Position numbers and translations under genes: made by a program. A model generated the notes under the pieces. That model did no database searches and was not told the origin of the DNA. It worked only from the letters and a program-made list of their open reading frames with translations. Below are positions 1-5,820 of a stretch of 9,118 bases of DNA, piece by piece. The stretch comes from Phyllobacteriaceae bacterium UBA1059. GTDB taxonomy: Bacteria > Pseudomonadota > Alphaproteobacteria > Rhizobiales > Rhizobiaceae. The first letter of the stretch is position 1. Each line of letters begins with the position of its first letter. The stretch spans positions 1 to 9,118 of the forward strand of contig DCDI01000059.1 in the NCBI GenBank assembly GCA_002316345.1, in the 5' to 3' direction.

Positions 1-1430
1 TGCTGAGCCCGGCCGGTTTGCCGAACGGTTATTTCGTGGAACTCGGCTACAGCGCCACGCAGGGCAGCGCTGCTGGTCCGCTTCCGGGCGCCGACACGGT
101 CTGGCAGGTCGAGGGCGCCAATGCGACGCTGACCCCGTCCACGCCCGTCACGCTCGTCTACGACAACGGGCAGGGCCTGGTTTTCCGCCGCGTGATTTCG
201 GTTGATGCCAGCTACATGTTCACCGTCAGCGATACGGTTGCCAACAATGGCGGCGCGCCGGTGAGCTTGGCGTCCTATGGCCGCGTTACCCGCTTCGACA
301 AGCCGCTGGTTGCCAGCACCTATGTGCTGCATGAAGGCCTGATCGGCGTGACCGGCGAAGAAGGGTTGCAGGAGCACAAATACAAGGCTCTGGAAGACGA
401 CAAGCAGTTCGTGCCTGGCAAGTCCAACGATGGCTGGCTCGGCATCACAGACAAGTACTGGGCAACTGCCCTGGTGCCGTCGGCCAAACAGCCCTTCCAG
501 CCGCGTTATGCCTATTTCGACAGCGGCCGTCCAAGCTACCAGTCTGACTTCCTGAGTGACGCCGTCACGATCGCGCCGGGCCAGTCCGACACGCAGGAAA
601 CGCTGGTGTTTGCCGGCGCCAAGCAGGTCGAGACCATCAACGCCTATCAGACCGATCGCGAAATCCGACGCTTCGATCTCCTGATCGACTGGGGCTGGTT
701 CCACTTCATCACCAAGCCGATGTTCTGGCTCATCGACCACCTGTTCAAGCTGCTCGGCAATTTCGGTCTCGCCATTCTGGCGACCACCGTGATCGTCAAG
801 GCCATCTTCTTCCCGCTCGCCAACAAGAGCTACAAGTCGATGGCGAACATGAAGAAGGTGCAGCCCAAGCTGCTTGAGATCCGCGAAAAGTATGCGGACG
901 ACAAGATGAAGCAGCAGCAGGCCATGATGCAGCTTTACAAGACGGAAAAGATCAACCCGCTGGCAGGCTGCTGGCCGGTGCTGATCCAGATCCCGGTCTT
1001 CTTCGCGCTCTACAAGGTGCTCTACATCACCATCGAAATGCGGCATGCGCCGTTCTTCGGCTGGATCCAGGATCTGGCGGCACCCGATCCGACTTCGGTG
1101 TTCAACCTGTTCGGCCTTCTGCCGTTCGCCGTGCCTGCCTTCCTGATGATCGGCGTCTGGCCGTTGATCATGGGCATCACGATGTTCCTGCAGATGCGAA
1201 TGAACCCGACCCCGCCGGATCCGACGCAGGCGATGATCTTCAACTACATGCCGATCATCTTCACCTTCATGATGGCCGGCTTCCCCGCTGGTCTCGTGAT
1301 CTACTGGGCTTGGAACAATACGCTTTCGGTGACCCAGCAGGCCATCATCATGAAGCGCCAGGGCGCCAAGATCGAGCTGTGGGACAATCTCGTCGGCTTG
1401 TTCAAGCGAAAGCCGAAACCGGCGGAATAA
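1..1430 (+). CDS. yidC: Membrane protein insertase YidC (5'-truncated by window edge)
   Basis: YidC/Oxa1-family insertase of the inner membrane. It places proteins in the bilayer alone or with SecYEG. The frame is open from base 3, so the true start lies upstream; about 475 C-terminal residues are visible. Counting from the Leu codon at 18-20, residues 1 to about 210 are the beta-rich periplasmic P1 domain. The conserved five-helix core follows, from the WGWFHFITKPMFWLID segment to the end. The cytoplasmic hairpin (QPKLLEIREKYADDK, then LYKTEKINPLAGCWPVLIQIPVF) is typical. The groove residue that is Arg366 in E. coli aligns with Lys here (codon 798-800, in VIVKAIFFPL), keeping the positive charge. 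A basic tail (FKRKPKPAE) may contact the ribosome. The upstream rpmH-rnpA genes usual for this locus are outside the window. Identification is firm; only the N-terminus is missing. Confidence 0.97.
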   Translation, partial: LSPAGLPNGYFVELGYSATQGSAAGPLPGADTVWQVEGANATLTPSTPVTLVYDNGQGLVFRRVISVDASYMFTVSDTVANNGGAPVSLASYGRVTRFDKPLVASTYVLHEGLIGVTGEEGLQEHKYKALEDDKQFVPGKSNDGWLGITDKYWATALVPSAKQPFQPRYAYFDSGRPSYQSDFLSDAVTIAPGQSDTQETLVFAGAKQVETINAYQTDREIRRFDLLIDWGWFHFITKPMFWLIDHLFKLLGNFGLAILATTVIVKAIFFPLANKSYKSMANMKKVQPKLLEIREKYADDKMKQQQAMMQLYKTEKINPLAGCWPVLIQIPVFFALYKVLYITIEMRHAPFFGWIQDLAAPDPTSVFNLFGLLPFAVPAFLMIGVWPLIMGITMFLQMRMNPTPPDPTQAMIFNYMPIIFTFMMAGFPAGLVIYWAWNNTLSVTQQAIIMKRQGAKIELWDNLVGLFKRKPKPAE

Positions 1431-1436
1431 ACATGC

Positions 1437-1464
1437 AAAAGGCCGGTTCCGACCGGCCTTTTTT
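1437..1464 (+). terminator. Rho-independent terminator after yidC
   Basis: A perfect 11-bp stem (AAAAGGCCGGT, 1437-1447, pairing with ACCGGCCTTTT, 1452-1462) closes a TCCG tetraloop and runs into six T residues (1459-1464). It begins 7 bases after the yidC stop and ends 43 bases before the chosen yihA start, so it separates the two genes transcriptionally. The A-rich 5' arm makes it partly symmetric, but on the minus strand no gene ends here. Confidence 0.92.
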
Positions 1465-1507
1465 GTTTCTACAGTGCCTCATGAACGTGCAGCCAAGGCT
1501 TCAAACC

Positions 1508-2161
1508 ATGACCGAAACCGTCGCCACCCTCGAGCCCGGCCTGTTCAAGCGGCCCTGGGTGTTCATTCGCGGCGTGCCGGACATGAAGTTCCTGCCGCCG
1601 GAAGGGCCGCCGGAAGTGGCCTTTGCCGGCCGTTCCAATGTCGGCAAGTCCTCCTTGATCAACGCGCTGCTCGAGCAGAAGGGTTTGGCGCGCACGTCGA
1701 ACACGCCCGGCCGCACGCAGGAACTCAACTATTTCGTGCCGGAGGGTTTTTCGGGCGAAGGTGGAGACCTGCCTCCGATCGCGCTGGTGGATATGCCGGG
1801 CTATGGCTTTGCGCAGGCACCGAAGGAGCAGGTCGATCGCTGGACCAAGCTCGTCTTCGACTACCTCAAGGGCCGCGTCACACTGAAGCGCGTTTACCTG
1901 CTTATCGATGGCCGACACGGTATCATGAAGCGCGACGAGGAAGTCATGGCGCTGTTGGACAAGGCCGCCGTGTCCTATCAGGTCGTGCTGACCAAGGCCG
2001 ACAAGCTGAAGACGCCCGGCGTCGGGCGGCTGCTCGGCGAAACGGTCGAGAGGATCAAGAAGCGCCCAGCAGCGTTTCCCGAAGTGCTCGCGACCTCATC
2101 GGAAAAGGGCGAAGGGATCGACGACGTCCGCACTGCGATCCTGACGGCAGCGCGCAGCTAA
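1508..2161 (+). CDS. yihA: Ribosome-biogenesis GTPase YihA/EngB (YsxC family)
   Basis: Small TRAFAC-class GTP-binding protein required for large ribosomal subunit assembly in bacteria where it has been studied; cytoplasmic. The 217 residues show all G motifs: G1 GRSNVGKSS (41-49), the switch-I segment SNTPGRTQ with the G2 Thr (64-71), G3 DMPG (95-98), G4 TKAD (162-165) and G5 TSSEK (196-200). The lead-in FIRGVPDMKFLPPEGPPEVAFAG is characteristic of the alphaproteobacterial form. Start choice: the frame stays open upstream into yidC and offers an ATG at 1481. The ATG at 1508 is preferred because AAGG lies about 11 bases before it, while 1481 follows directly on the terminator T-tract and has no ribosome site. 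A terminator separates it from yidC. The msrB gene converges on it with only 15 bases between stop codons. Confidence 0.95.
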   Translation: MTETVATLEPGLFKRPWVFIRGVPDMKFLPPEGPPEVAFAGRSNVGKSSLINALLEQKGLARTSNTPGRTQELNYFVPEGFSGEGGDLPPIALVDMPGYGFAQAPKEQVDRWTKLVFDYLKGRVTLKRVYLLIDGRHGIMKRDEEVMALLDKAAVSYQVVLTKADKLKTPGVGRLLGETVERIKKRPAAFPEVLATSSEKGEGIDDVRTAILTAARS

Positions 2162-2176
2162 GCCTGGCGTCAGCCT

Positions 2177-2686
2177 TCAGGCCGCCATCGGCTTGAAGGT
2201 CATCGCCACGCCATTAATGCAATGGCGCTTGCCGGTGGGCTTCGGCCCATCGTCGAAGATATGGCCGAGATGCCCGCCGCACCGGGAGCAATGGCATTCC
2301 GTGCGCAGCATCAGGAAGGAGCGATCCTCGCTGGTGCCCACCGCATTCGGCACCGCTTCCCAGAAGCTCGGCCAGCCCGTGCCGGAGTCGAACTTCTTGT
2401 CCGAGGCATAAACAGCCTGATCACAGCCGGCGCAAAAGAACATGCCCTTGCGGTGCTCTTCGTTAAGCGGGCTGGAGAAGGCGCGCTCGGTGTCTTCCTT
2501 GCGAAGAACGGCAAACTGCTGCTTCGTCAGCTGAGAGCGCCATTCATCCTCGGTCTTGCTCACTGGAAAGCCGTTACGAGGCTCTTCGGCTTTTGCCGCA
2601 CCGACAAAGCGTGAAAACAAGAATGACCCGGTTGCGGCCAGAAGGGCAAAAGCTGCCGTTCCCGTCAGGAAATCGCGTCGTGGCAT
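2177..2686 (-). CDS. msrB: Exported methionine-R-sulfoxide reductase MsrB (Tat-type signal)
   Basis: Reduces methionine-R-sulfoxide in oxidised proteins; here probably in the periplasm. The 169 residues begin MPRRDFLTG followed by a hydrophobic run to about residue 30 and an AKA site (31-33), a plausible twin-arginine signal. The SelR domain follows, with two zinc CxxC pairs (Cys85/88 and Cys133/136), GWPSF (104-108), CGGHLGHIFDDGP and the catalytic Cys156 in RHCIN. Position 103, Cys in E. coli-type SGCGWPSF, is Thr, so that resolving Cys is absent. An extra Cys131 lies in TECHCSRC. Start choice: ATG at 2686 has GGAGG five bases upstream; the in-frame ATG at 2707 has no such site and would bury the RR motif. 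It is last in the minus-strand stress block. A terminator after the FAS1 gene suggests its own promoter in 2690-2760. Confidence 0.93.
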   Translation of the reverse strand: MPRRDFLTGTAAFALLAATGSFLFSRFVGAAKAEEPRNGFPVSKTEDEWRSQLTKQQFAVLRKEDTERAFSSPLNEEHRKGMFFCAGCDQAVYASDKKFDSGTGWPSFWEAVPNAVGTSEDRSFLMLRTECHCSRCGGHLGHIFDDGPKPTGKRHCINGVAMTFKPMAA

Positions 2687-2762
2687 GAAGACCTCCGAAG
2701 GAAGCATCGCTGGAATGGAAGGGGGCGCAGCCTACGCCTTTCCCTTATGTGGGAACGACGCC

Positions 2763-2806
2763 GTGAAACACAAAGGCCCTGCGAGGCCAGAAATGGCCTG
2801 CAGGGC
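2763..2806 (-). terminator. Probable terminator after the fasciclin gene
   Basis: Read on the minus strand, a GC-rich hairpin pairs 2806-2795 with 2788-2776. It has 12 pairs with one bulged base (2783 region) and a 6-base loop, and is followed by CTTTGTGTTT (2775-2766). It lies 56 bases past the FAS1 stop and 77 bases before the msrB start, so it would end the FAS1 transcript before msrB. The T-tract is interrupted by G residues, so efficiency may be incomplete. Confidence 0.65.
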
Positions 2807-2861
2807 AAGTGGCGCGCGGCGAGCTTACGGAAGAACCGCGCGCGTGAGAGAGCTCGAAAGC

Positions 2862-3413
2862 TTACATCTTCGGCAGCAGAACGTGGTCGATCACGTGGAT
2901 CACGCCGTTGGACTGCTTGACGTCGGCGATGGTGACCACGGCAACGCGGCCGTTCTCATCAGTCAGCGTGATCTTCTTGCCGTCCATCTTGGCCTTCAAC
3001 ACGCAGCCGCCAACCGTCTTGACGTCATGCGAGCCACCATCATCCGCGATCATCTTGCCGATCGCCGACGACATCGCGTCAGCGGCAACGACGTGACAGG
3101 TCAGGACCTTGGTCAGTTTGTCCTTGTTTTCGGGCTTGAGCAGCGTGTCGACCGTGCCGGCCGGCAGCATTTCGAAAGCCGCGTTGGTTGGTGCGAAAAC
3201 CGTGAACGGGCCCTTGCCGGAAAGCGTATCGACGAGACCGGCCGCCTTCACGGCAGCAACGAGCGTGGTGTGGTCCTTGGAATTGACCGCATTCTCGACG
3301 ATGTTCTTTTCAGCATACATAGGAGCGCCGCCGACGCGAGGATTGTCTTGCGCGAACGCAGCGCCGCTCAATAGAACCGCAGCAGTCATCAAAGAAGCAG
3401 TGATCTTGCGCAT
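2862..3413 (-). CDS. Secreted fasciclin (FAS1) domain protein
   Basis: Single-domain FAS1 protein of 183 residues, predicted to be exported through Sec. The signal peptide is basic MRKITAS, a hydrophobic core and SGAAFA with probable cleavage between Ala21 and Gln22. FAS1 landmarks are the H1 box FTVFAPTNAAF (70-80) and the H2 box NGVIHVIDHVLLP (169-181). The usual YH dipeptide is Cys106-His107. A second Cys (137, in TVGGCVLKAK) could form a disulfide with Cys106 in the periplasm. FAS1 proteins usually mediate adhesion or protein contacts; rhizobial relatives include Nex18 of Sinorhizobium meliloti. The precise role here is unknown. GAGAGGAG sits about 9 bases before the ATG. It lies directly downstream of the sigma/anti-sigma pair on the same strand, behind a candidate ECF-type promoter, so regulation by that sigma factor is a reasonable inference. 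Confidence 0.93.
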   Translation of the reverse strand: MRKITASLMTAAVLLSGAAFAQDNPRVGGAPMYAEKNIVENAVNSKDHTTLVAAVKAAGLVDTLSGKGPFTVFAPTNAAFEMLPAGTVDTLLKPENKDKLTKVLTCHVVAADAMSSAIGKMIADDGGSHDVKTVGGCVLKAKMDGKKITLTDENGRVAVVTIADVKQSNGVIHVIDHVLLPKM

Positions 3414-3461
3414 CTTTTAGTCTCCTCTCGCTTTCCCTTTATTGGGTAAGGTACAGGGAAA

Positions 3462-3488
3462 TACGAGATCGTTTCTGCGAGAGTTTCA
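3462..3488 (-). promoter_or_regulatory. Candidate ECF-sigma promoter of the fasciclin gene
   Basis: On the minus strand TGAAAC (3488-3483) and CGTA (3465-3462) are separated by 17 bases. This resembles the general ECF promoter form (AAC-rich -35, CGT-type -10; Bacillus SigW uses TGAAAC-N16-CGTA). Transcription would start near 3455, giving a leader of about 40 bases to the FAS1 start at 3413. It lies in the gap after the anti-sigma stop, as expected if the linked sigma factor drives FAS1. Inferred from a motif only. Confidence 0.4.
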
Positions 3489-3505
3489 CTGACACGAATT
3501 TATTT

Positions 3506-4228
3506 CTAGATTTGCGTCAAACCACCAGCGGCAACAACCGGTCCGGTCGGCTGGCCGGTCGGCGAACCACCGGATGGCTCGAGGCTGATCGCGAACACGT
3601 CGCCCGTTTCCATCGCGTCGGCAATCGGGGTCGGCAGGGTGATGCGTGCATTCTGCCCACCGGGCACGATGCCCACGGACTTCGGCGCATTCGTCCCCTT
3701 GATGACCCAGAGCTGGAAGTCTTGCCCGGTAGCAGGTGCGCCGGATAGATGCGACAGGCCGACCTGGCCCGTTCGACCATCGAACATCACGAGATACTGC
3801 ACATCGCTGCCATCGGCTGCCAGCGAAGCCACAAGCTGCTCACGGTTTTCCGGCGCGGGCGGATTGAGGAACGGCAGTGCGGCGAAGGCGGCAAGAGCCG
3901 CCAGCGAACCGATTGCCAGTGTGCGCCAGACAGCTAAGCTATTCCAGAAGCCGGAACGCTCACCGGGCGCCGCCTGCGCGCCCGAGGAAAACAGCAACCG
4001 GTCGATCCGCGCCTTTACACCGGCCGGGGGTGTGACTTCCGCGAACTCGGCGGCCATCGGCCAGAAACGGGTTTCCCACCAGTCGACCAGCCGGGCAAAA
4101 TCACGGCTTTCTTCCACGCGGCGCCCAACGGCGGCGCGTTCTTCAGCCGTCTGAAGCCCAAGAACATATTCGGCGGCGAGCACGTCGTCGCCCTCCGGTT
4201 CCCGCTCCATCTCGCCTGCGCCGTTCAT
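3506..4228 (-). CDS. RskA-type membrane anti-sigma factor
   Basis: Single-pass inner-membrane regulator that holds an ECF sigma factor inactive until a signal triggers release. The 240 residues comprise a cytoplasmic N-terminal region (LAAEYVLGLQTAEERAAVGRRV, 17-38) shaped like the anti-sigma domain but without the HxxxCxxC zinc motif, one membrane span (about 102-121, TLAIGSLAALAAFAALPFL) and a periplasmic RskA domain with the signature FQLWVIKGTNAPKSVGIV (171-188). The ATG at 4228 overlaps the sigma stop as ATGA, implying translational coupling. A GTG at 4240 would add four residues (MSGT) and cannot be excluded. The sigma factor lies immediately upstream, and the FAS1 gene 92 bases downstream. 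By analogy with mycobacterial RskA, release may involve regulated proteolysis, but nothing in the sequence shows the signal. Confidence 0.9.
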   Translation of the reverse strand: MNGAGEMEREPEGDDVLAAEYVLGLQTAEERAAVGRRVEESRDFARLVDWWETRFWPMAAEFAEVTPPAGVKARIDRLLFSSGAQAAPGERSGFWNSLAVWRTLAIGSLAALAAFAALPFLNPPAPENREQLVASLAADGSDVQYLVMFDGRTGQVGLSHLSGAPATGQDFQLWVIKGTNAPKSVGIVPGGQNARITLPTPIADAMETGDVFAISLEPSGGSPTGQPTGPVVAAGGLTQI

Positions 4229-4764
4229 CGTTCCAGACACTCTCTCAACTTCATCAGGCTGCGCCGCAGCCAGGTTCGCATCGTATTCAGCGGCACATTA
4301 TGGCGCGCTGCCAGATCGAGATAGCTGTCACCATCGAGATAAGCCCCTCGAACGGCCGCCGAACGATCTGCTTCCAGTTCATCGAGACAGACATAGATCT
4401 GCTCGCGTTGGCCACCGGCCACGACAATTGCTTCCGGCGTCGGGCTGGGATCAGCAACGTCGAGCGCCGCGTCGATGTCGGTCGTTTTCTGCTTGCGGCC
4501 CCTGACCCGGTCCACCGCATGATTGCGTGCCACCGCAACCAGCCACGAAATCGGGCTGAGGTCGGAAACAGCAAAGCGATCCGCCTTGGTCCAGATCTTC
4601 ACGAAAACTTCCTGAAGCGCTTCTTCCGCTTCTGCACGATCACCTAAGACACGCAAACAAACGCCGAAAAGTTTCGCGGATGTATTGCGATAAAGAAGAT
4701 CGAACGCCTCCCGATCTTTCATCGAGGTCCGTACAATGAGCTTGGTGATGTCTTGCGGCGTCAT
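4225..4764 (-). CDS. ECF-family RNA polymerase sigma factor (SigK/RpoE-like)
   Basis: Alternative sigma factor of 179 residues with only regions 2 and 4. Region 2 (about 20-90) contains the core-binding segment DRAEAEEALQEVFVKIW (42-58) and the -10-recognition segment SPISWLVAVARNHAVDRVRGR (70-90). Region 4 (about 120-177) carries the helix-turn-helix SYLDLAARHNVPLNTMRTWLRRSL (147-170; key features LAARHNVP and TWLRR), which binds the -35. There is no C-terminal extension. The start ATG at 4764 has AGGA about 9 bases upstream. The anti-sigma gene overlaps by four bases, so the pair forms one operon. It is transcribed divergently from argB across a 160-base gap containing a 22-bp inverted repeat. 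The RskA partner suggests kinship with SigK-type ECF factors; the exact ECF group cannot be assigned by eye. Probably autoregulated, as is common for such pairs. Confidence 0.93.
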   Translation of the reverse strand: MTPQDITKLIVRTSMKDREAFDLLYRNTSAKLFGVCLRVLGDRAEAEEALQEVFVKIWTKADRFAVSDLSPISWLVAVARNHAVDRVRGRKQKTTDIDAALDVADPSPTPEAIVVAGGQREQIYVCLDELEADRSAAVRGAYLDGDSYLDLAARHNVPLNTMRTWLRRSLMKLRECLER

Positions 4765-4840
4765 CCGCCAAGGTCCTGAAGGCGCATCCCGCTTTTATAG
4801 AGCTACCAAGCTGTTTGGCAACGCCGCCGGGCTAAGGAAC

Positions 4841-4862
4841 ACCGTAACAATGACCTTACGGT
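4841..4862. repeat. 22-bp operator-like inverted repeat between the sigma gene and argB
   Basis: ACCGTAA (4841-4847) and TTACGGT (4856-4862) form a perfect 7-bp inverted repeat around 8 bases. It lies in the divergent gap, 77 bases from the sigma start and 62 bases from argB. On the minus strand its proximal half includes a CGTA that could be the -10 of a sigma-gene promoter. It may be a repressor site or a leader hairpin. No family is recognised. Confidence 0.45.
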
Positions 4863-4924
4863 TTGATCGCCTGCGGTTTCACGGCTAGAAGCCGCGCCAA
4901 CCGGACGCGAAACAGAGCATCACG

Positions 4925-5809
4925 ATGGATAATAATCCCGAAGAACAGGCCCGTCTTCTTTCCGCCGCCCTGCCCTACATGCAGCGCTACGAGAACAAGA
5001 CCGTCGTGGTGAAATATGGCGGCCACGCCATGGGCAATGCGGCGCTGGGCCAGGCTTTCGCGCGCGACATCGCGCTGCTCAAGCAATCCGGCGTCAACCC
5101 GATCGTGGTGCATGGCGGCGGCCCGCAGATCGGCTCCATGCTGACGCGGCTCGGCATCAAGTCGGAGTTTCGCGGCGGTTTGCGCGTGACCGACAGGGAA
5201 ACGGTCGAAGTGGTCGAGATGGTTCTGGCCGGCTCGATCAACAAGGAAATCGTCGCCCTCATCAACAAGGAAGGCGAGTGGGCGATCGGCCTGTCCGGCA
5301 AGGACGGCAACATGGTGTTCGCCGAAAAGGCCGCCAAGACCCACCGCAACCCGGAAACCGGCGAGACCGAACTGCTCGACCTCGGTTTCGTTGGCGAACC
5401 GGTCGAAGTCGACCGCACCCTGCTCGATCTGCTTGCGCGCTCCGAGATGATCCCGGTGATCGCGCCGGTGGCGCCGGGGCGCGACGGCAACACCTACAAC
5501 ATCAACGCCGACACCTTCGCTGGCGCCATCGCCGGCGCCTTGCAGGCCAAGCGCCTCTTGTTCCTGACCGACGTGCCGGGTGTGCTCGACGCCGACAAGA
5601 ACCTCATCCCGGAACTGACGGTCGCGGAAGCACTGCGCCTGATCGAAGATGGCACCATTTCCGGCGGCATGATCCCGAAAGTCGAAACCTGCATCGACGC
5701 CATCAAGCGCGGCGTCCAGGGCGTCGTCATCCTCAACGGCAAGACCGCCCATTCGGTGCTGCTGGAGCTGTTCACGGAACACGGTGCCGGCACGCTGATC
5801 GTGCCGTGA
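4925..5809 (+). CDS. argB: Acetylglutamate kinase, arginine-sensitive type
   Basis: Second step of arginine biosynthesis: phosphorylates N-acetyl-L-glutamate with ATP; cytoplasmic. The 294 residues show the amino acid kinase fold: VVKYGGHAM (27-36, Lys30 contacting phosphate), VVHGGGPQIG (61-70), VTDRETVE (88-95), NINADTFAGAIA (192-203), LTDVPGVL (214-221) and GGMIPKVET (247-255). E. coli ArgB is about 258 residues and arginine-insensitive. This one has the N-terminal helix (EQARLLSAALPYMQRYENKT) and the C-terminal HSVLLELFTEHGAGT (276-290) typical of hexameric, arginine-inhibited enzymes, so feedback control by arginine is expected. No strong Shine-Dalgarno precedes the ATG at 4925. The start is chosen because it leaves the usual N-terminal length. 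The stop is six bases from that of the convergent transporter gene. Confidence 0.97.
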   Translation: MDNNPEEQARLLSAALPYMQRYENKTVVVKYGGHAMGNAALGQAFARDIALLKQSGVNPIVVHGGGPQIGSMLTRLGIKSEFRGGLRVTDRETVEVVEMVLAGSINKEIVALINKEGEWAIGLSGKDGNMVFAEKAAKTHRNPETGETELLDLGFVGEPVEVDRTLLDLLARSEMIPVIAPVAPGRDGNTYNINADTFAGAIAGALQAKRLLFLTDVPGVLDADKNLIPELTVAEALRLIEDGTISGGMIPKVETCIDAIKRGVQGVVILNGKTAHSVLLELFTEHGAGTLIVP

Positions 5810-5820
5810 GGCCGATCAGC
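5794..5820. repeat. Inverted repeat spanning the argB and transporter stop codons
   Basis: GCTGATCG (5794-5801) and CGATCAGC (5813-5820) pair perfectly over 8 bp around an 11-base loop that contains the argB stop. The transporter stop (5816-5818) lies in the 3' arm. No T-tract follows on either strand, so this is at best a weak bidirectional transcript-end hairpin. Confidence 0.35.

Noticed and set aside
1310..1507. In-frame upstream extension of yihA into the yidC 3' end
   Set aside because: It would read through the terminator and overlap yidC by 120 bases; the added residues do not resemble YihA N-termini, and a better-placed start exists at 1508.
2556..3374. 272-residue plus-strand frame across msrB and the FAS1 gene
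   Set aside because: It crosses two well-supported minus-strand genes and a terminator, with no domain or ribosome site.
4836..4863. GGAAC...CGGTT as a general-stress (EcfG-type) promoter for argB
   Set aside because: The spacer is 18 bases and the -10 is CGGTT, whereas the known form is GGAAC, 16-17 bases, CGTT; argB is also not an expected target.
4856..5782. 308-residue open frame antisense to argB
   Set aside because: It mirrors argB codon structure, is rich in His/Asp/Arg/Gly with no recognisable domain, and is a typical high-GC shadow frame.
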